Positions 1-9,431 of a stretch of DNA of 64,000 nucleotides are shown one piece after another. The stretch comes from RGIG4079 sp045596365 (lineage in GTDB: Bacteria > Bacteroidota > Bacteroidia > Bacteroidales > Muribaculaceae). A program made the position numbers and the translations under genes. The notes beneath the pieces were generated by a model. That model did no database searches and was not told where the DNA came from. It worked only from the letters and a program-made list of their open reading frames with translations. The first letter of the stretch is position 1, and each line of letters begins with the position of its first letter. The stretch is taken from assembly GCA_045596365.1 (NCBI GenBank), contig JAZOCE010000002.1:1-64000 (forward strand), read 5' to 3'.

Positions 1-1
1 T

Positions 2-187
2 CTTGCTCAAACTCTTAAAGAAGAACGCAAGCGTGCAGGTCTTACACAGCAAGAACTTGCTGAAAAGATTGGAACTAAAAAAACTTACATTTCCCGACTT
101 GAAAATGGCAAAGCTGATATTCAATTAAGCACTCTTTTCCGCATTTTTGAGGGATTAGGTCGTCGTGTAAGTTTGACCATTCTTTAA
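2..187 (+). CDS. XRE-family helix-turn-helix regulator, C-terminal part (HigA-like)
   Basis: This is the 3' end of a gene that starts before the window. The visible 61 residues begin LAQTLKEERKRAGLTQ and form a classic Cro/C1-type HTH: LTQQELAEKIG is the first helix pair and KTYISRLENG the recognition helix. The short tail ends in RRVSLTIL. Small regulators of this shape often act as HigA-type antitoxins that bind the operator of their own toxin-antitoxin operon and neutralise a RelE/HigB toxin encoded just upstream. The upstream partner lies outside the window, so the toxin-antitoxin reading is inference; a stand-alone regulator is equally possible. A strong terminator follows about 25 bases after the stop. 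Confidence 0.8.
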   Translation, partial: LAQTLKEERKRAGLTQQELAEKIGTKKTYISRLENGKADIQLSTLFRIFEGLGRRVSLTIL

Positions 188-211
188 TATAAAAGAATAA
201 TTCTCTATATC

Positions 212-241
212 AAAGCTCACTCTTTCGAGTGGGCTTTTTTT
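212..241 (+). terminator. Rho-independent terminator of the HTH gene
   Basis: A stem AAAGC-CACTC pairs with GAGTG-GCTTT around a TTTC loop, and a run of seven T follows. It lies 25 bases after the HTH stop codon. Confidence 0.85.
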
Positions 242-383
242 GTCTTTTGTCGGCGATGTTTAGACCATACATTCGTGATGCAAATTTAACAATTTTAAAT
301 TTAACGCATCCGTATTGTTGCCCACACGCTCCATTACCTTTGTGTCATCAGAAAAACAAAGTCAAACTTTAAAACTTAAATCT

Positions 384-461
384 ATGATGGCAATATTTAT
401 CGTAATCGGGCTAACAGTTTCAATTCTTCGCATCATCTCTTTCTGCGAAAACCTCGACTAA
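384..461 (+). CDS. Candidate 25-residue membrane micropeptide
   Basis: A short frame starting ATGATG encodes a 25-residue peptide with one hydrophobic segment (AIFIVIGLTVSILRIISF) and a charged tail ENLD. A TACCTTTG box, which matches the Bacteroidota -7 consensus, sits at 335-342, about 40 bases upstream of the start. No good -33 element is present at the right spacing. I recognise no family. It lies in an otherwise gene-free 490-base stretch (242-735) that also holds a TACTTTTG box at 663-670, probably for the next gene, and a weak CTTGC/GCAAG hairpin near 534-570. It could be a real small membrane protein, a leader peptide, or chance. Confidence 0.35.
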   Translation: MMAIFIVIGLTVSILRIISFCENLD

Positions 462-735
462 TCCAGGATTAATAAGCATAACATTCTAATTAGTTAAACA
501 AAACACTCTCCAATACCTTTTGCCTTATCCTGCTTGCATCGTAGGTGTTCAATCGAAACGCAAGGGCAATAACCATTTAAAGATTGTAGAATGTAACCCA
601 ACTTGTAAACGTTATTTAATAGTATCATTGAGTTGTAGCAACAGAATATGAAAAATATTCACTACTTTTGTATAAGTAGCCCTTGTATTGATGATTTTCA
701 TTTATCTAAAACCATTATCACAATAATATCATAAC

Positions 736-1389
736 ATGAAACAAAATTATATCTCACCTGATTATGGAAAAGCATCTTTCACATGCCCACATTGTGGCAC
801 TTTATCTTTGATGCATTACTATACGTTCAGCTTTCGCAAATATAAAATGATTAGACATGATGAGCTTATTTCTCCGGCAGGAGATAATTGGGTATATATT
901 GCTTCATGTCATAATTGTGAAAAGAAAATCATATGGATTAACAACATCTATACTTATCCTGATATTGTAGCAGAAGAAGCAAATCATGATATGCCTGAAG
1001 ATGTTCTAAAGCTATATAATGAAGCGAGTCTGATTTATTCTAAATCGCCACGAGCGGCATGCGCATTACTGCGTCTTGCGATCGACAGACTATGTAATGA
1101 ATTAGGGGAAACTGACAGGGATATAAATAAAAATATTGGAGAATTAGTAAAAAAAGGGCTACCGATAACTATTCAACAAGCTTTAGATGTTGTGCGCGTA
1201 ATTGGAAACAAAGCGGTACATCCTGGTCAAATTGCTTTTGATGTTGACGATACAGAAACTGCAATAATGCTCATGCATCTACTAAATATAATTGTTGAAA
1301 GAATGATATCTGAGCCAAAAGAAATAGCAAAATTATATAATCAGCTACCTGAATCAGTAAAAAATTCTATCAAAAAAAGAGATAATTAA
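736..1389 (+). CDS. DUF4145 domain-containing zinc-ribbon protein
   Basis: The 217-residue protein begins with a treble-clef or zinc-ribbon-like segment: CPHC at about residues 17-20 and a second pair, CHNC, at about 58-61. It continues into an alpha-helical DUF4145 domain (about 85-190) containing the family-typical stretch SPRAACALLRLAIDRLC and, later, GNKAVHPG. DUF4145 proteins are cytoplasmic and of unknown biochemical role. The domain also occurs fused to or beside restriction-modification subunits and other defence genes, but no such partner is visible here. A TACTTTTG promoter box lies at 663-670. The next gene converges on it, with a hairpin between them. Family assignment is fairly secure; function is unknown. 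Confidence 0.8.
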   Translation: MKQNYISPDYGKASFTCPHCGTLSLMHYYTFSFRKYKMIRHDELISPAGDNWVYIASCHNCEKKIIWINNIYTYPDIVAEEANHDMPEDVLKLYNEASLIYSKSPRAACALLRLAIDRLCNELGETDRDINKNIGELVKKGLPITIQQALDVVRVIGNKAVHPGQIAFDVDDTETAIMLMHLLNIIVERMISEPKEIAKLYNQLPESVKNSIKKRDN

Positions 1390-1427
1390 TTATATTCATC
1401 AATACTGCAAAATAGTAAAATAACATC

Positions 1428-1471
1428 AAAGTGACGGCGACCTTCTCATAAAAGATCGCCTTGCTACTTTT
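1428..1471. terminator. Hairpin between converging genes
   Basis: AAAGT..GGCGA pairs with TCGCC..ACTTT around a loop of about 15 bases, followed by a short T run on the plus strand. It sits between the stops of two convergent genes and could terminate both. Confidence 0.5.
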
Positions 1472-1482
1472 TAGCTCAAAGT

Positions 1483-3792
1483 TTATTTCGTTCCCGATAA
1501 TATTCCGGAATCACTATCGCTGTTATTAATTCTCTTTACTCCACTACGGTTCTGCTTACCGAAATCGAGGTTAAACGATAGATTAAGCATTACAATCTGG
1601 CTTAACTGTGTAGAATATGCCAATTGCTTGTTTGGTGCCTGTTCCGAAAGATTATCCACTCCTTGCTCGTATCTTTTTGTAAATGGATTCAGTACCATAC
1701 ATTGTATGCTGAACTTATCGTAATTATAACCGACTGCAATAGAGTGCAGTGCTTCACCTCGGCTAAGTGTCTCGCCCCAAAGGTCATGAAAACTCGTATT
1801 CATTTCTGCCATAACAATCCACTTTTTGTACCTTCCAACAATGCCACCACGGAAACCAAGGTTTGAGTGTGTATGAGTGTAATTATTTCCGTTACTGATA
1901 TATCTATTGAAGAACGGATTTAGCGTTATCATAATATGCTCCTTATAAGGATATAACTGGATTGTCGATTGAAAATTCAACCGGTGAAATCCTTTCTGAT
2001 TAACCATTGTTCTTATAAATCGATCTCCATCAAATAATGTTTCTTCCATAATAGGCTTATGGTCATAACTATATCGTCCGAATAGTTCTATACTTACATA
2101 TTTACATTTCCAACTTGCAGTAAGGCTATTTGATACAAAGGTAACACTATGTAGATCAGGATTACCTCGGCGTATCTGATAGATATCTATCTCCTGTGTA
2201 ACATTGCTGAGATCTGAGAGCGATGGTGAGTAGCCAGACCGATAGGCGTTGTATCGGAAATAGAAGTTCTTAGGCGCATTGTATGAGAGAGAGAGAGTTG
2301 GTCTCAAGATATATTTTTCTTGAGATAAATCACCCTGCTGATACCAAGTCCTCATACCTCCTACACCAAGCGTGTATGTGAATCTGTTTATCTTCTGATT
2401 ATATTCGGCAAATAGATAACTCTCAGCAGTATTCATACTGACTTTACTACTGATATTACCATCGTAGACATTATTCATATATGCCTGCGTATGCTTAATA
2501 CCGGCAGTCATTTTACCCTTGCCAAGAGGTCTTTCATATATAGCTTCACCAATGATTGAATACTTATCTCCCTCAGTTTGTGAGATAATTGCTGGGGTAT
2601 TATCCTCTGTGCCAATTTCTATCAGTGAAAATTGCCTATTACTGCTACTATTGATATATGTTCCTACAACATCGAAATATAGGTGTTGATCGTTCATTAA
2701 ATTCAGTTGGTAGTAGATATCCAATGATGGGATATAGGAACGCAGTTGTAGTTTATCAGAAATACTATATATCTTATCTCCTTGATAAAGGGTACTATTT
2801 CTATCTGTTACTGCGTTAGGTTTATCATCATAACTATTCCTAAGTGCAACATTAAACACACCTTGTTCATCAGTCCTATTATAGTTGAGGGTGAAATTCA
2901 TATAGTCAAACTTTACCTTAGTAGGCTCTCCAAGTTCTATGTTATGAACTGTACAATCGTGATATACAAAATCCTCATAATTCACTCTGGTCCATTCCAA
3001 ATCACGTCGTTGCCACGATGTAACTGCACTTATGGCTGACTTCTTCCAGTTGTACTTTGCCGAAAGATTGTATTGACCGTATCCGAGATGTGTAATCCCG
3101 TTTGTAAAGTCTCCTGCAACATTTCCACCATCCTCTTTCTTCCTTATTATATAGTCAAGCACTGCCGCAACACCTCCATATCTTAGTCCAGGGTTGTCAT
3201 AATATTCTACCCGTATAACATCATCAGGGCAAATGGCACCAACCTCTTCTTTAGTGGCTTCAACACCATTTATTCGCAACTGCACCTCATCACCTAATGT
3301 TGTCTTGATTGTTTTATCTAAAGGGCTCACTGTGATTCGAGATATGGGTATGTGCTGTAGGAGATTTACTCCATTTGTGGCTACTCTTTTTTGTTCTTGT
3401 GTTGGCATTATCATTTGCCTGTCCGATTTTTTAACAACAGCATCACCGCTTACGATGACCTCATCTAATGATACTGCTGAGACAATCAGTCTGACATCTC
3501 CCATATCCACATCTTTTTCTATGTTGGTAATCTCTATTCGCATATCCTCATATCCGAGGTACTGGAATAGCATAACATAACTACCATTATTAACATTTTT
3601 AAGAGTGAAGCGCCCTTCAACATCTGTTGCTGTACCCATTACAATATTGCCATCCTCATCAAGAATGGAGGCAGTAGCACCAATAAGAGGATCGCCCTCC
3701 ACATCATCTATGATTCTTCCGAAAATAGTATTCCCTGCATACGCTGAGACTTGCGCCAAAGCAAGCACGATAAGTAGTAAAATCTTTTTCAT
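1483..3792 (-). CDS. Outer membrane beta-barrel protein with carboxypeptidase-regulatory-like domain
   Basis: The 769-residue protein has a type I signal peptide (MKKILLLIVLALAQVSAYA). A carboxypeptidase-regulatory-like (CNA-B fold) domain follows at about 22-105, with GRIIDDVEGDPLIGA and VEGRFTLKNV. A plug-like segment (about 115-220, with LQHIPISRI and VEYYDNPG) leads into a long aromatic-rich region forming an outer membrane barrel, like the outer-membrane-barrel family 3 relatives of TonB-dependent receptors. There is no SusD partner next to it, so a glycan-uptake role is not indicated. The gene is divergent from a membrane-bound TPR/HTH regulator, which probably controls it; the substrate is unknown. 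A TAATTTTG box on the minus strand (3831-3824) could drive it. Confidence 0.85.
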   Translation of the reverse strand: MKKILLLIVLALAQVSAYAGNTIFGRIIDDVEGDPLIGATASILDEDGNIVMGTATDVEGRFTLKNVNNGSYVMLFQYLGYEDMRIEITNIEKDVDMGDVRLIVSAVSLDEVIVSGDAVVKKSDRQMIMPTQEQKRVATNGVNLLQHIPISRITVSPLDKTIKTTLGDEVQLRINGVEATKEEVGAICPDDVIRVEYYDNPGLRYGGVAAVLDYIIRKKEDGGNVAGDFTNGITHLGYGQYNLSAKYNWKKSAISAVTSWQRRDLEWTRVNYEDFVYHDCTVHNIELGEPTKVKFDYMNFTLNYNRTDEQGVFNVALRNSYDDKPNAVTDRNSTLYQGDKIYSISDKLQLRSYIPSLDIYYQLNLMNDQHLYFDVVGTYINSSSNRQFSLIEIGTEDNTPAIISQTEGDKYSIIGEAIYERPLGKGKMTAGIKHTQAYMNNVYDGNISSKVSMNTAESYLFAEYNQKINRFTYTLGVGGMRTWYQQGDLSQEKYILRPTLSLSYNAPKNFYFRYNAYRSGYSPSLSDLSNVTQEIDIYQIRRGNPDLHSVTFVSNSLTASWKCKYVSIELFGRYSYDHKPIMEETLFDGDRFIRTMVNQKGFHRLNFQSTIQLYPYKEHIMITLNPFFNRYISNGNNYTHTHSNLGFRGGIVGRYKKWIVMAEMNTSFHDLWGETLSRGEALHSIAVGYNYDKFSIQCMVLNPFTKRYEQGVDNLSEQAPNKQLAYSTQLSQIVMLNLSFNLDFGKQNRSGVKRINNSDSDSGILSGTK

Positions 3793-3823
3793 ATGTGTAA
3801 CTTTTAAATGTTATTTTATACTG

Positions 3824-3831
3824 CAAAATTA
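3824..3831 (-). promoter_or_regulatory. Candidate -7 box for the OM barrel gene
   Basis: Read on the minus strand this is TAATTTTG, matching TAnnTTTG, about 30 bases before the start codon. No TTTG element is seen at the expected -33 position, so it is a partial match only. Confidence 0.4.
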
Positions 3832-3993
3832 CCTCAAAACGCATTTATCATTGATTTATATTGCAGACTTTGCAAACTGCAACGCATTTTATATAAAGCT
3901 GAATATCTGCAAATTACAAACAGTCTCAATGAGAAAAATTTATATTAGGGTATTTTACGCTTTATATTGATTTATATGATGAAAATATTTGCC

Positions 3994-4001
3994 TAATTTT
4001 G
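3994..4001 (+). promoter_or_regulatory. Candidate -7 box for the TPR/HTH regulator
   Basis: TAATTTTG lies 25 bases before the start at 4027. The -33 element is poor. Confidence 0.45.
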
Positions 4002-4026
4002 TAAGGAAAACAAATATTTGTGAAAG

Positions 4027-5565
4027 ATGAATATGAAAATACATATACTATGCCTATGTTCATTGATTGTCTCTTGTTCAACATATGACAACGATAAGCA
4101 AAAAGCTGATGAGAGTATATGGTTGGCTTTGCAACACGAAACAGAGGGAGCCTCACTGAGTGAGGATACAGGTGTTGTGGAAGCATTGGAGTTTTATAAA
4201 TCACAAGAGCCTACAGATACCACAACGATAATGACGGTAACAAGGCTTGTTGCAAGTCATTACTGGTGGATAGGAGAAAAGACTAAAGCATATGAAATAT
4301 TGGAACGCTACCTTGCAGAGTATCCTAATGATGATAAAAGTATATACACCCTCCTAAACTTTCTGGTGCTGGATAGCGATTATAATAAGATGGGACACCA
4401 TCTTAAGCAACGCATGGGAGACGATGATTCTATCCGTTCATTCAAGGACCTACACGAACTCGCCGTTGTTAAGTTCTACAATGGCGATACTGACAGAGCA
4501 ATCTCATACTACAATGAAGCATTTAATCTTGTTAAGGATGCAGAAGATTCTACGCTGATGTGGAGACTTGCGCTACCGGCATATTCTGATATTCTAAGTT
4601 CTGCAGGCGACCAAATACAAGCGATAGAGATTCGTAAAAAGGTTCTTGAACATTATAGAGGAAATAATCCGACAGAGGAGGCATTGTCGTATGCATCATT
4701 GGCATGGTATCATCTGCAACTTAATGATCTTTCGACAGCTCGCCATTATGTTGAGTTAGCTCAGGCAACAAAGGATGAAACATTTGACAATGACTTGTCA
4801 AGAGCCGGTTATTTGCAAATAGTGAAGTTGATACTGGATTATGCCGAGACTTCGAGCATAGATGTTAAGGAATGGGGGCTTTTCGTCAATGGTCTTGGCG
4901 ACAAGGCTATGGTTGCCCAGAAGATTACCGAGGCCAAACACGAGGCCAACTGGAGGCTTGCAGAGAAGAATATGCAGATAACAATACAACGACAGAAGGA
5001 TCAGATGCTGTTTTTGGCTTTGACATTCGTTATGCTTCTCTTTATAATAGGGCTATTGTTATGGTTGCGTAATAGAAAGAACAAACTTATTGAAAAGGAG
5101 GAGGAGATAGATTCATTACGCAAACTACTATCAGAATCTTCGGATGCAGCAGATTACAACAAAGATGATCGTTTTTTTAAGAAGATATTGCTACAGCAAT
5201 TAGGTGTAATAAGATTGGCTACATCTAATCCTACATCCGCAAATTTGGCATTGCTGAAACGTATGAGAGAGATTTCTAATCAAGAGGTGAATGTGGACTC
5301 TCTGTTGAACTGGATCGACCTCTATCAGACTATTGATTATATATACGATGGTTTCTATTCTTCGTTAGTCAATAGGTTTGGCACAACACTCAATGAAAAA
5401 GAGATACAGTTGTGCTGTCTTCTCAAGGCAAATTTTTCCACTAAGGAGATAAGTGTAGTTACGCAGCAGTCTGTTCGCACTGTATATCAGCGCAAGAGCA
5501 CCATTCGTCAGACACTTCAAATGCCCGAAGCCGAGGATATCGCTACATTCTTAAGCGAGAAATAA
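4027..5565 (+). CDS. Membrane-anchored TPR sensor with cytoplasmic LuxR-like HTH
   Basis: The 512-residue protein starts with a signal sequence ending in a lipobox-like IVSC (Cys about 17). A TPR-rich periplasmic region covers about 40-270. One transmembrane helix spans about 327-347 (LFLALTFVMLLFIIGLLLWL) and is followed by a basic coiled coil. The C-terminal segment (about 455-505) resembles a LuxR/GerE-type HTH, with LNEKEIQLCCLL, FSTKEISVVTQQSVRTVYQRK and a closing helix. This TPR-TM-HTH layout is a recurrent Bacteroidota one-component regulator type. The gene is divergent from the outer membrane barrel gene at 1483-3792, so that gene is the obvious target candidate. The ligand is unknown. 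The lipobox in a protein that also spans the membrane is unusual; it may simply be a signal anchor. Confidence 0.8.
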   Translation: MNMKIHILCLCSLIVSCSTYDNDKQKADESIWLALQHETEGASLSEDTGVVEALEFYKSQEPTDTTTIMTVTRLVASHYWWIGEKTKAYEILERYLAEYPNDDKSIYTLLNFLVLDSDYNKMGHHLKQRMGDDDSIRSFKDLHELAVVKFYNGDTDRAISYYNEAFNLVKDAEDSTLMWRLALPAYSDILSSAGDQIQAIEIRKKVLEHYRGNNPTEEALSYASLAWYHLQLNDLSTARHYVELAQATKDETFDNDLSRAGYLQIVKLILDYAETSSIDVKEWGLFVNGLGDKAMVAQKITEAKHEANWRLAEKNMQITIQRQKDQMLFLALTFVMLLFIIGLLLWLRNRKNKLIEKEEEIDSLRKLLSESSDAADYNKDDRFFKKILLQQLGVIRLATSNPTSANLALLKRMREISNQEVNVDSLLNWIDLYQTIDYIYDGFYSSLVNRFGTTLNEKEIQLCCLLKANFSTKEISVVTQQSVRTVYQRKSTIRQTLQMPEAEDIATFLSEK

Positions 5566-5785
5566 GAGAATAACAAATACATCACTTACGCACTGACTAA
5601 ACATGTATTTTGCTAATTATACTACTATTTAAGCAACCTCTATTAGATACTATATAATTCATTTTTACTTTGTCAATGGCCAAATCTTGTAACCTTTACA
5701 TTAACAAGAATATTGATTGGTTATATTTTGTCGATTAGCGCGTGAAAAATGTTGGGGAAATGCTGAAATAATCAAGAAAAGTTTG

Positions 5786-5793
5786 TATCTTTG
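5786..5793 (+). promoter_or_regulatory. Candidate guaB promoter -7 box
   Basis: TATCTTTG matches the Bacteroidota -7 consensus 29 bases before the guaB start. The -33 region is weak. Confidence 0.6.
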
Positions 5794-5822
5794 CGTGCAA
5801 TAAAATCTAAAGCTACATTTAT

Positions 5823-7301
5823 ATGTCGTTTATTGCAGATAGAGTAAAAATGGATGGTCTCACATTTGATGACGTCCTATTGATTCCGGCTTATTCGGAA
5901 GTGCTTCCAAGAAGCGTTAATCTCACAACAAAATTCTCTCGTAACATAACCCTTAATGTGCCTTTGGTATCAGCCGCAATGGACACTGTTACTGAAGCGC
6001 AACTTGCTATCGCTATCGCTCGCGAAGGTGGTATCGGTGTTATTCATAAAAACATGTCGATTGCTGAACAAGCTCGTCAAGTTCATGCTGTGAAACGTGC
6101 AGAAAACGGGATGATCTACGATCCTGTTACCATCAAACGCGGTAGCACCGTTAAAGATGCACTAAACATGATGGCTGAATATCACATTGGCGGTATTCCT
6201 GTTGTTGATGACAATAACAAGCTGGTGGGGATTGTAACAAACCGCGACCTTCGTTTTGAACTTGATTTAAACCGTCTTATCGACGAGGTTATGACATCGG
6301 AAAATCTTGTCACCACCAATCAATCAACCGACCTTGAGGAAGCGGCTCAAATTTTGCAAGAACACAAAATCGAAAAACTTCCTGTAGTTGACAACGATGG
6401 ACATTTGATAGGTCTTGTTACCTATAAAGATATCACTAAAGCTAAAGACAAACCATTTGCATGTAAAGATTCTCGCGGTCGTTTGCGCGTGGCTGCCGGT
6501 GTTGGCGTAACAGCCGACAGCATGGAACGTGTTGACGCTCTTGTAGAGGCCGGAGTTGATGCTATAGTAATTGACACCGCACATGGCCACACTCGTGGTG
6601 TTGTGGGAGTATTGCGTGCAGTAAAAGAAAAATATCCTCACATCGATGTTGTTGTAGGAAACATCGCAACTGGTGAAGCAGCTAAATACCTCGCTGAGAA
6701 TGGTGCTGATGGAGTGAAAGTGGGTATTGGTCCCGGCTCAATCTGTACAACTCGCGTGATTGCCGGAGTGGGTGTTCCTCAATTAAGTGCTGTCTATGAT
6801 GTCGCAAAAGCTCTTGAAGGAACAGGTGTGCCTTTGATTGCCGATGGTGGCATTCGTTATTCAGGCGATATCGTGAAAGCTCTTGCTGCCGGTGCTTATT
6901 CAGTAATGCTTGGCGGTATGCTCGCAGGTGTTGAAGAGTCTCCCGGCGACACAATCATCTACAATGGTCGTAAATACAAATCATATCGCGGTATGGGATC
7001 TCTTGAGGCAATGGAAAAAGGCTCTAAAGACCGTTATTTCCAAGCAGGAGAAGCTGACACCAAGAAACTTGTTCCCGAAGGTATTGCTGCTCGTGTGCCT
7101 TACAAAGGCTCATTGTATGAAGTAGTATATCAAATGCTTGGCGGATTGCGTGCCGGTATGGGTTATTGTGGTGCTGAAAACATCGAAAAACTCCACTCTG
7201 CTAAGTTCACTCGCATTACAAATGCCGGTGTTGCAGAAAGCCATCCTCACGATGTAGCTATCACAAGTGAAGCTCCTAACTATAGCGCATCACACCAATA
7301 A
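5823..7301 (+). CDS. guaB: Inosine-5'-monophosphate dehydrogenase
   Basis: The 492-residue enzyme converts IMP to XMP with NAD+, the first committed step of GMP synthesis, in the cytoplasm. The TIM-barrel start DGLTFDDVLLIP is typical. Two CBS domains are inserted at about 95-210. The catalytic loop GPGSICTTRVIAG carries the nucleophile Cys at about 308. IADGGIRYSGDI forms the phosphate-binding segment, and the flap and C-terminus contain GYCGAENIEKL. The length is standard. It is a single transcription unit with its own promoter box and a terminator after the stop; guaA is not adjacent. This is one of the most secure calls in the window. Confidence 0.98.
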   Translation: MSFIADRVKMDGLTFDDVLLIPAYSEVLPRSVNLTTKFSRNITLNVPLVSAAMDTVTEAQLAIAIAREGGIGVIHKNMSIAEQARQVHAVKRAENGMIYDPVTIKRGSTVKDALNMMAEYHIGGIPVVDDNNKLVGIVTNRDLRFELDLNRLIDEVMTSENLVTTNQSTDLEEAAQILQEHKIEKLPVVDNDGHLIGLVTYKDITKAKDKPFACKDSRGRLRVAAGVGVTADSMERVDALVEAGVDAIVIDTAHGHTRGVVGVLRAVKEKYPHIDVVVGNIATGEAAKYLAENGADGVKVGIGPGSICTTRVIAGVGVPQLSAVYDVAKALEGTGVPLIADGGIRYSGDIVKALAAGAYSVMLGGMLAGVEESPGDTIIYNGRKYKSYRGMGSLEAMEKGSKDRYFQAGEADTKKLVPEGIAARVPYKGSLYEVVYQMLGGLRAGMGYCGAENIEKLHSAKFTRITNAGVAESHPHDVAITSEAPNYSASHQ

Positions 7302-7345
7302 TGAACCAAGATGCTACGCCTGATGCGTAACGCTTAAAATACTAA

Positions 7346-7397
7346 TATAGAGATATAATAAAATCAATATGATTTCCGTTATATCTCTATACTTTTT
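7346..7397 (+). terminator. Terminator downstream of guaB
   Basis: TATAGAGATATAA pairs with TTATATCTCTATA (13 bp) around a 20-base loop, then CTTTTT follows. Confidence 0.7.
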
Positions 7398-7426
7398 AAT
7401 GAATTTATAGCTTAAATTAATTAACG

Positions 7427-9349
7427 ATGAATAAAAAACTATTGTCAGTGGCTATTATTGCGGTAACATTGTTGACTGCCACTGCAAAAAACAACGATCC
7501 CATCTTGATGACAATCAATGGAAAAGATGTGCATCTAAGCGAGTTTAAATATCTTTACAACAAAAACAACAGCCAACAAATACAACAACAATCCCTTGAC
7601 GAATATGTGGATATGTTTGTTACATATAAACTTAAAGTTGCCGATGCCGAAGCCGCAGGATTAGACACAACAAAAACATTCATCAAAGAATTTAAAGGCT
7701 ACCGCAACGATTTGGCTCGTCCCTATCTTCGTGATGCGTCAGTAGAAGATAGTCTAATTCAAGTGGTGCATAATCATATGAAAGAAGATGTTGACGTGAG
7801 CCACATCATGATGCCTCTCGATGTTCCCAAGTCATCGTTCTACAGAAATAAACTTGACAGCATACGCACTGCTATCATTAATGGTGCAAGCTTTGAAGAT
7901 AACGCACTAAAATTTTCTATTGATGGCTCTGTGAGATTTAACAATGGTCGCATGGGCTTCATTTCAGTAAATAAATACCCTTATGCATTTGAAGAAGCGG
8001 CCTACGATACTCCTGTGGGTGGTATCTCTGAAGTAATAGAGTCTCCTTTTGGCTTGCACATAGTTAAAGTGCATGGACGTCGACCAAGCAGTGGCAAAGT
8101 ACTCACACAACACATACTGAAATTAACGCAAGGTCTCTCAAAAGAAAAAGCAGTCGCTAAAAAAGCAGAAATCGACTCTATCTATAATTTAGTTAAATCC
8201 GGTGCTGATTTCTCTGAAGTCGCAAAACGCGAAAGCGAAGATCCGGGCAGTGCACGTAATGGTGGCATGCTACCTTGGTTTGGAGCAGGCGAAATGGTAA
8301 AAGAATTTGAACAAACAGCTTTTGCACTTGAAAATGGTGCGATTTCTAAACCTTTTGCAACTTCTTATGGCTATCACATCATCCACAAAATCGACAGCAA
8401 AGCAGTTCCTACAATTGAAGAAGCTCGCCAAGACATCTTGAATATAATCGCCGGCGATGAACGTTCAACACTTCCTGATCGCACAAAACTTGCTGCCCTT
8501 AAATCAGAGCATAAAACTCACATCATTGAGTCATCAATGGAGGAAATCAAAAAAATGTTGGCAGAAAATAATGGTTACGACTCAACATTCATTCGTCAAT
8601 ATACCAATAATCCACTCGTTGTGGGTAAAGCAGGCCAATTAGAGTTAACTCTTGCTGAAGTTATCAAAGCTATGCCAACAATCGCTCGCGTTACTCCTGA
8701 GAGTGGCTATAACGTATTGAGAGAACGTGCCGAAAGCCTTCTTGACGCAAGAACTCTCGAATATGAAGCATCAATCCTTCCCTCTAAACATGCCGATTTC
8801 CGCAACCTCATCAACGAGTATCGCGATGGCATGTTGTTATTTGAGATCAGCAACAGAAACGTTTGGGAAAAAGCATCTAAAGACAAAGAAGGGCTTGAGG
8901 CATTTTTCCAAAAGAACAAATACAAATACTCTTGGGACGGACCTAAATATAAAGGCTATATAATCTTTACTACCAACGACTCCATCAAAAACGAAGTCGA
9001 AAAATTCCTCAGCGCCAACCCTCTTGAAAACGATTCTATTTCAAAAGTATTACGCAAAGAATTTGGTCGCAATGTAAAAGTTGAACGCGTGATTGCAGGT
9101 GAAGGAGAAAACGAGATTATCGATAATATCGCATTCAATGGCAAGACACCTACAATAAAAGGCAAATGGAAATGCTTCATTCCTTACAATGGTCGCAAAA
9201 TCAGTTGGGCTGAAGAAGCTGCTGATGTACGCGGACCTGTTACATCAGACTATCAAGCTGTCCTTGAAAAAGAATGGGTTAAAACTCTACACAAGAAATA
9301 TCCAGTAAAAATCAACAAAAAGGTTCTTAATAAAATAAAAAAACAATAG
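7427..9349 (+). CDS. Periplasmic peptidyl-prolyl isomerase with two parvulin domains
   Basis: The 640-residue protein has a signal peptide (LLSVAIIAVTLLTATA). A SurA/PrsA-like N-terminal chaperone segment is followed by two PpiC/parvulin-type rotamase domains at about 122-212 (VSHIMMP to GLHIVKVHG) and 226-318 (TQHILKL to GYHIIHKI). The C-terminal 300 residues are helical and not recognised. Such proteins hold unfolded outer membrane proteins in the periplasm and isomerise Xaa-Pro bonds. It is the first of three consecutive folding-factor genes, followed by an OstA/LptA-like gene, which supports a role in outer membrane assembly. Expression is probably separate from guaB because of the terminator between them. 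Confidence 0.92.
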   Translation: MNKKLLSVAIIAVTLLTATAKNNDPILMTINGKDVHLSEFKYLYNKNNSQQIQQQSLDEYVDMFVTYKLKVADAEAAGLDTTKTFIKEFKGYRNDLARPYLRDASVEDSLIQVVHNHMKEDVDVSHIMMPLDVPKSSFYRNKLDSIRTAIINGASFEDNALKFSIDGSVRFNNGRMGFISVNKYPYAFEEAAYDTPVGGISEVIESPFGLHIVKVHGRRPSSGKVLTQHILKLTQGLSKEKAVAKKAEIDSIYNLVKSGADFSEVAKRESEDPGSARNGGMLPWFGAGEMVKEFEQTAFALENGAISKPFATSYGYHIIHKIDSKAVPTIEEARQDILNIIAGDERSTLPDRTKLAALKSEHKTHIIESSMEEIKKMLAENNGYDSTFIRQYTNNPLVVGKAGQLELTLAEVIKAMPTIARVTPESGYNVLRERAESLLDARTLEYEASILPSKHADFRNLINEYRDGMLLFEISNRNVWEKASKDKEGLEAFFQKNKYKYSWDGPKYKGYIIFTTNDSIKNEVEKFLSANPLENDSISKVLRKEFGRNVKVERVIAGEGENEIIDNIAFNGKTPTIKGKWKCFIPYNGRKISWAEEAADVRGPVTSDYQAVLEKEWVKTLHKKYPVKINKKVLNKIKKQ

Positions 9350-9431
9350 ACAGTATTTATTTTCTGCAAAAGAATGTCGCTTAACTCCCCTATTTTCACT
9401 AATTTTGGGATAAATATTAAGCGATAACACA

